From: Sulfitobacter dubius | Lineage (GTDB): Bacteria > Pseudomonadota > Alphaproteobacteria > Rhodobacterales > Rhodobacteraceae | NCBI RefSeq assembly: GCF_900113435.1 | Contig: NZ_FOPG01000001.1 | Coordinates: 124,001 to 188,000, forward strand | Direction: 5' to 3' | Length of the DNA stretch: 64,000 nucleotides | Part shown: positions 36,888-44,753 of the stretch, piece by piece | Numbering within the stretch: the first letter of the stretch is position 1 | How the letters are laid out: every line of letters begins with the position of its first letter | Program-made: the position numbers and the translations under genes | The notes under the pieces: model-generated | Seen by the model: the letters and a program-made list of their open reading frames with translations, nothing else | What the model was told of the DNA's origin: nothing | Databases searched by the model: none

Positions 36888-37895
36888 TTGACGTATAAAG
36901 TTGAAAGAGCGGCCCGCTTGAGCGTGGCTCCCATGATGGATTGGACCGACCGCCATTGCCGCTATCTGCACCGACTGCTTAGCCGCGAGACCCTGCTTTA
37001 TACTGAGATGGTCACCGCGCCTGCGCTTGTGCGCGGTGGTGCGCTGCATCTGTTGGATCACGATCCATCTGAACACCCCGTGGCCCTGCAACTTGGGGGC
37101 TCGGACCCCACAGAGCTCGCGCAGGCAGCGCGGTTGGGGGCGGATGTGGGTTATGACGAGATCAACCTCAATTGCGGCTGCCCTTCAGACCGGGTGCAAT
37201 CGGGTGCGTTCGGCGCGGTCTTGATGCAGCAGCCGGGGCTGGTGGCGGACTGCGTGGATGCCATGCGCGCGGCCTGCGATGTCGAGGTGACCGTGAAATG
37301 CCGCATCGGTGTGGATGATCAGAACCCTGCGGAAATCTTGCCAGAATTCCTGTCGCGCATTGTGGCGGCAGGCTGCACCCGTGTCACGATCCATGCGCGT
37401 AAGGCGTGGTTGCAGGGGCTGAGCCCCAAGGAAAACCGCGATATCCCGCCGCTAGACTATGATTTGGTGCATCAGATGAAGGGGCTGTTCCCCAATCTGC
37501 ATATCTCGGTCAATGGCGGCATCACGTCGTTGGAACAGGCCGAGGCCTTTCTCGACGCTGGGCTAGACGGCGTTATGGTCGGGCGCAGTGCCTATCATTC
37601 GCCGACCGATATCCTCGCCAGTGCCGATCGGCGTATCTATGGTAAAGAGACGGACAGCAGTGCAGAGGCGGCGGTGCAGGGGATGTTGCCCTATATCGAG
37701 GCGCATCTGGCCAGCGGCGGGCGTTTGGGGCAGGTCACGCGGCATATGCTGGGGCTTTTTGCCGGCCGTCCCGGCGCGCGGCAGTGGCGGCGTATCCTAT
37801 CGGAGGGGGCGCATAAGCCCGGCGCGGGTCCGGAGCTGGTAGAGGCCGCTTTGGCCGAGGTCGCCGCGGCGCAGGAAATCGCCGCGGCGGGGTAG
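36888..37895 (+). CDS. dusA: tRNA-dihydrouridine(20/20a) synthase DusA
   Basis: The protein has the Dus TIM-barrel FMN fold: SVAPMMDWTDRHCRY at the start, the catalytic cysteine in NLNCGCPSDRVQSG, VKCRIGVDD, the RKAWLQGLSPKENR region diagnostic of the DusA subgroup, and SVNGGI and DGVMVGRSAY for phosphate binding. It reduces uridine 20/20a in tRNA D-loops. No ATG precedes the conserved region; I chose TTG at 36888 (335 residues) because GAGG lies 8 bases upstream, while an alternative TTG at 36864 adds eight residues. It ends two bases before the convergent efflux gene. Confidence 0.92.
   Translation: MTYKVERAARLSVAPMMDWTDRHCRYLHRLLSRETLLYTEMVTAPALVRGGALHLLDHDPSEHPVALQLGGSDPTELAQAARLGADVGYDEINLNCGCPSDRVQSGAFGAVLMQQPGLVADCVDAMRAACDVEVTVKCRIGVDDQNPAEILPEFLSRIVAAGCTRVTIHARKAWLQGLSPKENRDIPPLDYDLVHQMKGLFPNLHISVNGGITSLEQAEAFLDAGLDGVMVGRSAYHSPTDILASADRRIYGKETDSSAEAAVQGMLPYIEAHLASGGRLGQVTRHMLGLFAGRPGARQWRRILSEGAHKPGAGPELVEAALAEVAAAQEIAAAG
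37863..37888. terminator. Perfect 9-bp hairpin at the dusA/MFS convergent junction
   Basis: GCCGCGGCG, loop CAGGAAAT, CGCCGCGGC. It lies within the last ten codons of dusA and just past the stop of the opposing MFS gene, so the MFS transcript would fold it beyond its stop. No T-tract. Confidence 0.4.
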
Positions 37896-37897
37896 GA

Positions 37898-39085
37898 TCA
37901 GGCAGTCGGTTCAATCACAGGGCGTGGGCGCAGCAGCGCTAAGGTAAGCACCGCCGCTACCAGGCCGCAGGCTGCGATCGCCCCCAACATCGGTGTGACA
38001 GAACCGTCAAAGAACGGCCCGGCCAGCGCGATGGAAAGGCCACCCGCTACCATCTGCAAGGTGCCGCCCAATGACGAGGCCAACCCCGCGATATCGCCGT
38101 GATCGTCCAGCGCCACGACCATGACCGTCGGCACCACGACGCCAAGGCAGGCGTTGGCGCAAAACAGCCCCGCCATCACCAGATAGAGGCCCGGGTCGGT
38201 CGCCAGCGCGGTGATAAAGATCGCGGCGGAAAAGAAGACGAAGCCCGCCACCCCGCGCCGCACGAGGCTGCGCATGCCCCAACGTTCGCCTAGAAAACCG
38301 GCCAGTTGCGAGGCCGAAAAGAAGCCGACAGCGTTCACCGCAAAGGCCAGCGAGAACCCGGTCGGCCCCAGCCCGTATTGCCCGGTGTAGACGAAGGGCG
38401 CGAAGGCGATGAAGACAAAGAAAGACCCCATGGCAAAGCCGCCGATAAAGGTCAGCCCCATGAAGATCGGATCGCTCAGCAGTACCTTTGCCCCGCGTGC
38501 AAGGTTGCGCGGGTTGATCCGCACGCGGCGTTTTACAGGCAGCGTTTCGGGCTGAGCGAAGGCGGTGAGGGCCAGAGCGGCAATGGCCAAGACAGCCAAG
38601 GTCATGAAAATCGCGCGCCAATCGGCCAGCGCCATCACTGCGCTGCCAGCCAGAGGGGCCAGCATTGGCGAGATCGAGATCACCAGCATCAACATCGCCA
38701 TCAACCGCGTGGCCTGCGTGCCAGTATATTGGTCGCGGATGATCGCACGCGGCACCACCATCAGCACCGCACCGCCGAGCCCTTGCAGCGCCCGCCAGCC
38801 GATCAGCGCCGTCATCGTCGGCGCAAAGGCGGCCCCGAAGGAGGCGATCAAGAACAGCACCAGCCCCACCATGATCGGCAGCTTGCGCCCCGCCTGATCG
38901 GCCCACGGGCCATAGAAAAGCTGACCCAGTCCGAAGGCGATGAAATAGGCGGTGATGGTTGCCTGAACCGCCGTCTCAGACGCGCCATAGCTGGCGGCGA
39001 TGGCGGGCATGGCGGGCAGATACATGTCGATGGCGAAGGGGCCGACCAGCCCCAGCAACCCGAGAATGAGCGCTGAACGTAGCAC
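37898..39085 (-). CDS. Bcr/CflA-family multidrug efflux MFS transporter
   Basis: From GTG 39085 the protein is 395 residues with 12 membrane segments and DHA1/Bcr-CflA motifs: GPFAIDMYLPAMPAIA in helix 1, GQLFYGPWADQAGRKLP (motif A, between helices 2 and 3), and RAIIRDQY. AAAGGA 6 bases before the GTG fixes the start; the long open frame upstream is not part of the gene, as it runs into the region before the divergent TauE gene. It exports drugs or metabolites; the substrate is unknown. Confidence 0.88.
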   Translation of the reverse strand: MLRSALILGLLGLVGPFAIDMYLPAMPAIAASYGASETAVQATITAYFIAFGLGQLFYGPWADQAGRKLPIMVGLVLFLIASFGAAFAPTMTALIGWRALQGLGGAVLMVVPRAIIRDQYTGTQATRLMAMLMLVISISPMLAPLAGSAVMALADWRAIFMTLAVLAIAALALTAFAQPETLPVKRRVRINPRNLARGAKVLLSDPIFMGLTFIGGFAMGSFFVFIAFAPFVYTGQYGLGPTGFSLAFAVNAVGFFSASQLAGFLGERWGMRSLVRRGVAGFVFFSAAIFITALATDPGLYLVMAGLFCANACLGVVVPTVMVVALDDHGDIAGLASSLGGTLQMVAGGLSIALAGPFFDGSVTPMLGAIAACGLVAAVLTLALLRPRPVIEPTA

Positions 39086-39271
39086 GTGATGTCCTTTCGG
39101 ATGGGATGGCCGCAGCCATAGGAGGAGGCGGCAAGCGCAGACCGATATGCCCGCCTTGAACTTCGCGCGCAACCTAACCTTCCGTAGGGGAAGTGCAACC
39201 CCGCCTTTATGGCCTTGAACCCCCGGTAGGAAACGGCTTGAAAGAGCGCAGAAACCTCGGGGAGGGCTTCC

Positions 39272-40093
39272 ATGCCAGAGTTGAACGTATTGCTGCCGAT
39301 GCTGGCGCTTATTGTCCTGATCGGGGGGATTGCGGGTGTCTTGGCGGGGTTGCTTGGCGTGGGCGGCGGCATCGTCTTGGTGCCTGCCTTCTTTTATGTG
39401 CTGCATTCGTTGGGCTATGGCGGGCCGCAATTGATGCAGATCTGCCTTGCGACCTCGCTGGCGACCATCATCGTCACCTCGGCGCGGTCGGTGCATGCAC
39501 ATAACAAGAAGGGCGCGGTCGATTGGGAAATTCTGCGGACTTGGGCACCGGGTATCATGCTGGGCGCGGTTCTGGGCGTGATTTTGGTGTCACAATTGCG
39601 AACTGTGACGCTCCAGATGATTTTCGGCGGCTTGGCATTGCTTGTCGGGCTTTATCTTGGGTTCGGGCGCAGCGATTGGCGCTTGGGAGAGAACATGCCG
39701 CGCGGCATTAAACGTGCGGTTCTATCGCCAATGGTCGGGTTTCTGTCGGTTCTCATGGGGATCGGCGGCGGCAGCTTTGGCGTGCCGCTCATGACATTGC
39801 ACGGGCGGCCGATCCACAAGGCTGTGGCCACTGCGGCGGGCTTTGGCCTATTGATCGCCGTGCCGTCGGTCATTGCATTTCTGTTTGTGGACATAGCCCA
39901 AAACCGACCACCGCTGACGATAGGCGCGGTCAATGTCGCAGCCTTTGGGATCGTTGTTGCGATGACATTGATCACGGCACCTTGGGGCGTGCGATTGGCC
40001 CACGCGATGGACCCCAAGCCGTTAAGACGGGTCTTTGCCGTGTTTCTGATACTGGTGGCACTAAATATGTTGAGAAAGGCACTCTGGGGGTAG
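39272..40093 (+). CDS. TauE/SafE-family sulfite/organosulfonate exporter-like permease
   Basis: The 273-residue protein has about eight membrane segments and the family repeats GVLAGLLGVGGGIVLVPAFF in the first half and SVLMGIGGGSFGVPLM in the second. Such proteins export or import sulfite, sulfoacetate or related anions; roseobacters often pair them with sulfonate breakdown, but no such pathway genes are here. GGAGGG lies upstream of the ATG. It is divergent from the efflux gene. Confidence 0.88.
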   Translation: MPELNVLLPMLALIVLIGGIAGVLAGLLGVGGGIVLVPAFFYVLHSLGYGGPQLMQICLATSLATIIVTSARSVHAHNKKGAVDWEILRTWAPGIMLGAVLGVILVSQLRTVTLQMIFGGLALLVGLYLGFGRSDWRLGENMPRGIKRAVLSPMVGFLSVLMGIGGGSFGVPLMTLHGRPIHKAVATAAGFGLLIAVPSVIAFLFVDIAQNRPPLTIGAVNVAAFGIVVAMTLITAPWGVRLAHAMDPKPLRRVFAVFLILVALNMLRKALWG

Positions 40094-40236
40094 GGTCGTC
40101 CGGTTTTACACCTTAAACCTGCCGAAATTCGACAATTTACGCCCAATTTAAGCCCATTTTCATCAATTCGCCGCATTCTCGACACAAACTAGAGGTTGAA
40201 TGCCCTAACGGCGGCAGAATCAGAGGAATCGATCTA

Positions 40237-40491
40237 ATGGGCCAGTACCGGACCAAAGCAATCATTCTAAAAGGGCAGGGCGAGAACCTCGCTTATTGGC
40301 GGCCTGCGCGTAATGGTCGTCGGGCGTTCCGTTTTGATGGGATGTTCACCCGCGAAACCAGCTTGTCTTTCGCACGGGCGTCTTTCCCGGCGGCGAACTA
40401 TAACGCTAGCCCCATTGGTTACCGCGACGGCACAGATAGCGACGCCGCGCTGATCTTTCTTAATCAGATCACCCAACGCCGCGGCGCGTGA
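40237..40491 (+). CDS. Small hypothetical protein (84 residues)
   Basis: I do not recognise a family. The protein is basic and aromatic at the start (MGQYRTKAIILKGQGENLAYW) and has no membrane segment or signal peptide. AGAGGA lies about 10 bases before the ATG, codon use is like its neighbours, and a strong hairpin sits across the stop, as at other gene ends here, which supports it as a real gene. It converges on the DUF1289 gene with 7 bases between the stops. Confidence 0.55.
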   Translation: MGQYRTKAIILKGQGENLAYWRPARNGRRAFRFDGMFTRETSLSFARASFPAANYNASPIGYRDGTDSDAALIFLNQITQRRGA

Positions 40492-40511
40492 GGCCGCGCT
40501 AATCGCGGCGT
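40476..40511. terminator. Long hairpin at the hypothetical/DUF1289 convergent junction
   Basis: ACGCCGCG-GCGCG pairs with CGCGC-(TAAT bulge)-CGCGGCGT around loop TGAGGC, giving about 13 base pairs. It spans the stop of the 84-residue gene and reaches into the 3' end of the DUF1289 gene, so it could serve both. Confidence 0.5.
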
Positions 40512-40738
40512 CGGGCCAGTTTCGCCGCGCGTCCCCCGCGCCGTTTTGTGTGGGCGCTGGCCCGTTCAGGCAATTCTTCCATGATGGCGCGGCGTTCGTC
40601 GCTGGTCATCGTTGACCAACGGCCAATCTCATCAATCGAGCGTAGGCAGCCGGTGCAGAGCCGACTTTCGGGATGCACCACGCAGATGTTGATGCAGGGG
40701 CTTTCAATCTCATCGCGCTGCCAGACCTTCTTACTCAC
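40499..40738 (-). CDS. DUF1289 family protein (Cys-rich, small)
   Basis: The 79-residue protein has the DUF1289 pattern SPCINIC...RLCTGCLRSIDEIGRW with four cysteines (CxxxC, CxxC) likely to bind a metal or Fe-S cluster. The basic C-terminal tail (HTKRRGGRAAKLARR) is unusual only in length. The function is unknown. It overlaps ruvX by 8 bases and follows it in an apparent ccmI-ruvX-DUF1289 operon. Confidence 0.88.
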   Translation of the reverse strand: MSKKVWQRDEIESPCINICVVHPESRLCTGCLRSIDEIGRWSTMTSDERRAIMEELPERASAHTKRRGGRAAKLARRRD

Positions 40739-41204
40739 GGCGCATCACCTGCAGGCGGTCCAAAAGCCCCTGTAAAATATAGCCCGCCGCCACATGGTCA
40801 ATTACCTCGGCGCGGCGTTTGCGGGTGGTGTCGGCCTCCAAAAGCGCGCGTTCGGCTGCGACGGTCGACAGACGTTCGTCCCAATAGGTGATGGGCAGTG
40901 GGGTGAGCCGGTCAAAGTTGCGGGCAAAGGCGCGGGTCGATTGGCAGCGCGGCCCCTCAGAGCCGTCCATATTGCGCGGCAGGCCCAAGACCAGACCGCC
41001 AATGCGACGCTCGGCGATGATCTCGGCCAGACGCGCGGCATCCAGCCCAAATTTCTTGCGCCGCACGGTTTCAAGCGGGGTGGCAACGGATTGGAAGCTG
41101 TCGCTTACCGCGACGCCGATGGTTTTCTCTCCCAGATCCAACCCGATCAGCGCCTGCATCGGGGGCAGGGCGGCGATGAAATCTGCGGTGTCGTCAAAAA
41201 TCAT
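40731..41204 (-). CDS. ruvX: Holliday junction resolvase-like RuvX (YqgF family)
   Basis: The 157-residue protein has the RNase H-like YqgF fold: IGLDLGEKTIGVAVSD with the first catalytic acidic residue, LVLGLPRNMDGSEGPRC, and the later WDERLSTVAAERALLEAD and DHVAAGYILQGLLD. Family members act in 5' end processing of pre-16S rRNA and may cut junctions. An N-terminal extension of about 17 residues (MIFDDTADFIAALPPMQ) is slightly longer than usual. It overlaps ccmI by 4 bases. Confidence 0.93.
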   Translation of the reverse strand: MIFDDTADFIAALPPMQALIGLDLGEKTIGVAVSDSFQSVATPLETVRRKKFGLDAARLAEIIAERRIGGLVLGLPRNMDGSEGPRCQSTRAFARNFDRLTPLPITYWDERLSTVAAERALLEADTTRKRRAEVIDHVAAGYILQGLLDRLQVMRRE

Positions 41205-42430
41205 CCTGCCACCCCTGCGCGTTCTCCGGCATTGCGGATCATATCCAACGCTGCGCTATCGCCCGAGAAGACCTCAAGTGCATTGTCATAGACCGCGCGA
41301 GCCTGATCGGTATCGCCCAAGACACCGAGCGAGGTTATCAGCCGCGCCCAGTCCTGCGGCGGGCCGCCTTCGCTGGCCAGACGGTCAGAGAGGCCCGCGA
41401 CCATGCCGCCGATCATTTCCATCCGGTCGCCCGCGTCCATTTCAGAGGCCGCTTCGATGTCTTCGGCGGACGGCCCTCGGGCAGGCGCGCCGTTGCCTGT
41501 CTGAGGTATTTCGTAATCCACCCCGGCAAGGGTTGCGACCTGTGGGATCTGCACGCGGATCGGCTCAATCCATGCTGCATCCTCAGGCCCGCGCCGCAAC
41601 AGCGCGTCCCAAATACGGAAACCGACATCTGGCCGCCCGGTCTGCACCATCATCAGCCCAAGGTAATAGCGCGCGCGTCCATCCTGCTCATCGCGGTTCA
41701 GCACTTCGCGCAGGGCCGTTTCCGCCTCGGGAGAGACATAGCCCCCCGCGGCCAACACCAGAAGTTCGGCGTAGTCTGCAATGTCCTTGGCGGTACGATC
41801 CGCGCCCTTAAGACGCAGCACATTGCCCTGCGCCTCGGCAGCGGAGACGAAATTGCCGATACGGGCTTCGTTCTGGGCAAGCAGGGTCTGACCTTGCAGA
41901 TCTTCGGGGCGCTCTTTGACCGTGGCGCGGAGCTGTTGGATCAGCGCGAGGTAGTCGGCGCTTAGCCCTTCGGTGCTGGGGCTGGCGGGCAGGCTTTCCA
42001 CCGCGCTTTGCTGGCTGGGTCGGTTGCGGCGCATATCTTCGGCGAAGGCGATGCGGTCAGCAAGCGCCAGATCACCATAGCCGGGTTGGCCCAAATGCCA
42101 GTACAGCGCCAGTGACCCGGCACCCAAAGCGATAATCCCCGCGATCAGCACGACCGGCGCGGGCCGCGACGTGCTTTGTACACGCGTGTCGCGCCCAGCA
42201 TCGGCGGCGAGGATCCGGCGCGAGATCTCGGTCCGGATTCGGGCGGCATCGGCCTCAGGCACCACACCGCGCGCTACGTCACGCTCCACCTCATCCAATT
42301 GGTCGCGGTAGACCTTGAGATCATAATCCGCCTGTACGGGCAGGGGCGTATCCGAGCCGCGCCATGCGGCCCGCGCCAGAAAACCGCCCACGACAAGCGC
42401 CATCGCGCCAGAGAGAAACCAAAATATCAT
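41201..42430 (-). CDS. ccmI: Cytochrome c biogenesis protein CcmI
   Basis: The 409-residue protein has the CcmI layout: membrane helix 1, a loop with a leucine-zipper-like charged segment (DLKVYRDQLDEVERDVARG), membrane helix 2 (VVLIAGIIALGAGSLALYW), then a periplasmic TPR domain (about 150-320). CcmI holds apocytochrome c for heme attachment by CcmF/H. It is the first gene of the operon with ruvX and DUF1289 and is divergent from soxB. Other ccm genes are not in the window. Confidence 0.9.
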   Translation of the reverse strand: MIFWFLSGAMALVVGGFLARAAWRGSDTPLPVQADYDLKVYRDQLDEVERDVARGVVPEADAARIRTEISRRILAADAGRDTRVQSTSRPAPVVLIAGIIALGAGSLALYWHLGQPGYGDLALADRIAFAEDMRRNRPSQQSAVESLPASPSTEGLSADYLALIQQLRATVKERPEDLQGQTLLAQNEARIGNFVSAAEAQGNVLRLKGADRTAKDIADYAELLVLAAGGYVSPEAETALREVLNRDEQDGRARYYLGLMMVQTGRPDVGFRIWDALLRRGPEDAAWIEPIRVQIPQVATLAGVDYEIPQTGNGAPARGPSAEDIEAASEMDAGDRMEMIGGMVAGLSDRLASEGGPPQDWARLITSLGVLGDTDQARAVYDNALEVFSGDSAALDMIRNAGERAGVAG

Positions 42431-42626
42431 GTCCTTTACCTAACCTTTGCCCGACGCCGACAAAAGACCGCAATTGCCGTGCCCCCTGCGGCATTTTTCA
42501 CCAATTGCACCACATGTCGCAAAACCGCGTCCAAATGCCGTGGTGGTCATTTCGAATATCTGCTCCTAGGCTCAGAAAAGACCACAGCCGCCCGCGCGGC
42601 CCGAATCCTTGCCGGGAATTGACGTG

Positions 42627-43871
42627 ATGAAGAAATACTCCGTTTTCGCAGTGGCCCGAGAGGCCATGCGCCATCATACGGGCTGGACCCGCGCGTGGCG
42701 CGATGCGCAGCCCAAGAAACGCTATGATGTGATCATCGTCGGTGCCGGGGGGCATGGGTTGGCCACGGCCTATTATCTGGGCAAAAATTTCGGCATCACC
42801 AATGTCGCGGTGCTTGAGAAGGGCTGGCTTGGCGGCGGTAACACCGGGCGCAACACGACGATCATCCGCTCGAATTACCTGCAAGACCCTTCGGCCGCGA
42901 TCTACGAAAAGGCGCGCAGCCTTTATGAGACGATGAGCCAGGATTTGAACTATAACGTCATGTTCAGCCCCCGTGGTGTCATCATGCTGGCACAGACCGA
43001 ACATGAGGTGCGCGGCTATAAGCGCACCGCGCATGCCAACGCGCTTCAGGGCGTCAGCACCGAATTCATCGGCCCGGACCGCGTCAAACAACTGGTGCCG
43101 ATCATCAACTTAGATGGGCCGCGCTATCCGGTGCTGGGCGGGTTGTGGCAAGCCCGCGGCGGCACGGCGCGCCATGATGCGGTGGCTTGGGGCTATGCGC
43201 GGGCCTGCTCGGATATGGGCATGGACATCATCCAGAAGTGCGAAGTCACCGGCGTGCGTCAGACGGGCGGCAAGGTGACCGGCGTCAGCACCACCCGCGG
43301 CGATATTGATTGCGACAAACTGGGGTTCGTCGTGGCCGGGCATTCGGGGCAGTTGGCAAATATGGCGGGCTTTCGTCTGCCGATCGAAAGCGTTGCCCTG
43401 CAGGCGCTGGTCAGCGAGCCGATCAAACCGTGTATGGATGTCGTCGTCATGGCCAATACGGTGCATGGCTACATGAGCCAGTCCGACAAGGGTGAGATGG
43501 TCATCGGCGGCGGCACGGACGGGCATAACAACTACACCCAACGCGGCAGCTTCCATCATATCGAAGAGACGGTGCGCGCGCTGGTTGAGACTTTCCCGAT
43601 GATCTCACGGCTCAAGATGCTGCGGCAATGGGGCGGCATCGTGGATGTCACCGGCGACCGCTCTCCGATCCTTTCCAAGACACCGGTCGAGGGGGTGTTT
43701 ATCAACGGTGGCTGGGGCACGGGCGGGTTCAAGGCGATCCCCGGGTCGGGCTGGGGTTTTGCCGAGTTGATGGCCAAGGGGCATTCGCCGCTGACCGATG
43801 CCTTTGGGTTGGAGCGTTTCGCCGAAGGGCGCTTTATCGACGAATCCGTGGCTGCCGGGGTGGCTCATTGA
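42627..43871 (+). CDS. soxB: Sarcosine oxidase subunit beta
   Basis: The 414-residue protein, started at ATG 42627 (MKKYSVFAVAREAMRHHTGW), has an FAD-binding Rossmann motif VIIVGAGGHGLATAYYLGKNF and the DAO fold, with GGTARHDAVAWGYARAC, whose histidine lies where heterotetrameric sarcosine oxidases have their covalent FMN histidine. The C-terminal INGGWGTGGFKAIPGSG is typical. It oxidises sarcosine to glycine with tetrahydrofolate on subunit alpha. The enzyme's other subunits follow at 44359-48342, but a small gene and a terminator come between. Confidence 0.95.
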   Translation: MKKYSVFAVAREAMRHHTGWTRAWRDAQPKKRYDVIIVGAGGHGLATAYYLGKNFGITNVAVLEKGWLGGGNTGRNTTIIRSNYLQDPSAAIYEKARSLYETMSQDLNYNVMFSPRGVIMLAQTEHEVRGYKRTAHANALQGVSTEFIGPDRVKQLVPIINLDGPRYPVLGGLWQARGGTARHDAVAWGYARACSDMGMDIIQKCEVTGVRQTGGKVTGVSTTRGDIDCDKLGFVVAGHSGQLANMAGFRLPIESVALQALVSEPIKPCMDVVVMANTVHGYMSQSDKGEMVIGGGTDGHNNYTQRGSFHHIEETVRALVETFPMISRLKMLRQWGGIVDVTGDRSPILSKTPVEGVFINGGWGTGGFKAIPGSGWGFAELMAKGHSPLTDAFGLERFAEGRFIDESVAAGVAH

Positions 43872-43974
43872 TGTTGCCGGTCAGCCACAATCCGCTCTGT
43901 GAGATCGTCGGGGGGAACGAGTTTGCGTTCAGCCGCGTTGCCTGTTCAGACATTGAATTAAACGGAGCTGAACA

Positions 43975-44247
43975 ATGGCAACCCCGGAAAACAATCACAC
44001 CGACCATACGAACACGACCACAACCACGACAGACCGCGGCGGCAATGGCCTCGCGTTTATCGTTGGTGCGGTTGTCGTTGTTGTGGCTCTGCTGGCCTAT
44101 TTCCTCTTTGCCGGTGGCGACTTGGATGGCGCAAATGACGTCAACGTCAACATCGAAGGTGCCGCAGAAAGCACAGGCGAAGCGGTTGAAGGCGCTGCCG
44201 AAGGCACTGCAGATGCAGTCGAAGAGACAGCAACCCCGACTGAGTAA
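43975..44247 (+). CDS. Small membrane protein of unknown function between soxB and soxD
   Basis: The 90-residue protein has a Thr/Asn-rich N-terminal segment (a run of threonines), one membrane helix (FIVGAVVVVVALLAYFLFAG, about residues 29-48) and a Glu/Ala/Gly-rich acidic C-terminal tail (GEAVEGAAEGTADAVEE). GGAGCTGAAC precedes the ATG. I recognise no named family; it looks like a small roseobacter membrane protein. It is followed by a strong intrinsic terminator, so it seems to be its own unit inserted in the sarcosine oxidase locus. Confidence 0.8.
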   Translation: MATPENNHTDHTNTTTTTTDRGGNGLAFIVGAVVVVVALLAYFLFAGGDLDGANDVNVNIEGAAESTGEAVEGAAEGTADAVEETATPTE

Positions 44248-44291
44248 ATTCACTCTGGCAATGCCCCGTGTGGCGCTGCCTCGACACGGCG

Positions 44292-44328
44292 AACGCCGCT
44301 CCGCGCTATTGCGCAGGGGCGGCGTTTT
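44292..44328 (+). terminator. Strong intrinsic terminator between the small membrane gene and soxD
   Basis: AACGCCGC and GCGC pair with GCGC and GCGGCGTT around loop TATT, with TTTT at the 3' end. Together with the 100-base gap after soxB it separates soxB from soxDAG, which therefore probably need their own promoter. Confidence 0.7.
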
Positions 44329-44358
44329 GCTGTTTGCCCCTCGCTTAGGAGCCTGCCC

Positions 44359-44688
44359 ATGCTGATCCTTACCTGTCCTTGTTGCCATGTCACAGCCGAA
44401 GAAACAGAGTTTCACGGCGGCGGTGAGGCACATTTAAAGCGTGTGGGGCCGGACGGAGCTGAAGGTGACTTTGAAAGCTACCTGTTCATGCGCCAAAATC
44501 CGAAGGGTGTGCATCTAGAGCGTTGGCGTCATGTCTATGGCTGCGGCAAGTGGTTCCACATGGCGCGTGATACCGCCACGCTTGAGGTCTTTGGCAGCTA
44601 TGCGGCCCAGACCCTCGCGCCACCGGATCATATCGTTGACGCGATCCGCAAACGCCATCCCGATTGGCAATGGCCCGCAGCCAGCTAA
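44359..44688 (+). CDS. soxD: Sarcosine oxidase subunit delta
   Basis: The 109-residue protein begins MLILTCPCCHVTAEETEF and later has HVYGCGKWFHM. Cys6, Cys9, His58 and Cys62 match the zinc site described in this subunit. The delta subunit is a small structural part of the heterotetramer. A SD-like TAGGAG (about 44347-44352) precedes the ATG. Confidence 0.93.
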   Translation: MLILTCPCCHVTAEETEFHGGGEAHLKRVGPDGAEGDFESYLFMRQNPKGVHLERWRHVYGCGKWFHMARDTATLEVFGSYAAQTLAPPDHIVDAIRKRHPDWQWPAAS

Positions 44689-44753
44689 GCCCGTCTCGGC
44701 CCCAACCCAACCGGGAGGCATCCGCCCTCCACCAGCCCGCAAGGTTTCCCAAG

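Noticed and set aside
37898-39502. Longer start for the Bcr/CflA protein (open frame to 39502)
   Set aside because: It would run into the TauE-type gene region; GTG 39085 has AAAGGA and a family-like N-terminus.
42431-42626. Glycine or folate riboswitch in front of soxB
   Set aside because: I looked for paired glycine-riboswitch-like cores and a terminator switch in the ccmI/soxB gap and saw no convincing conserved structure.
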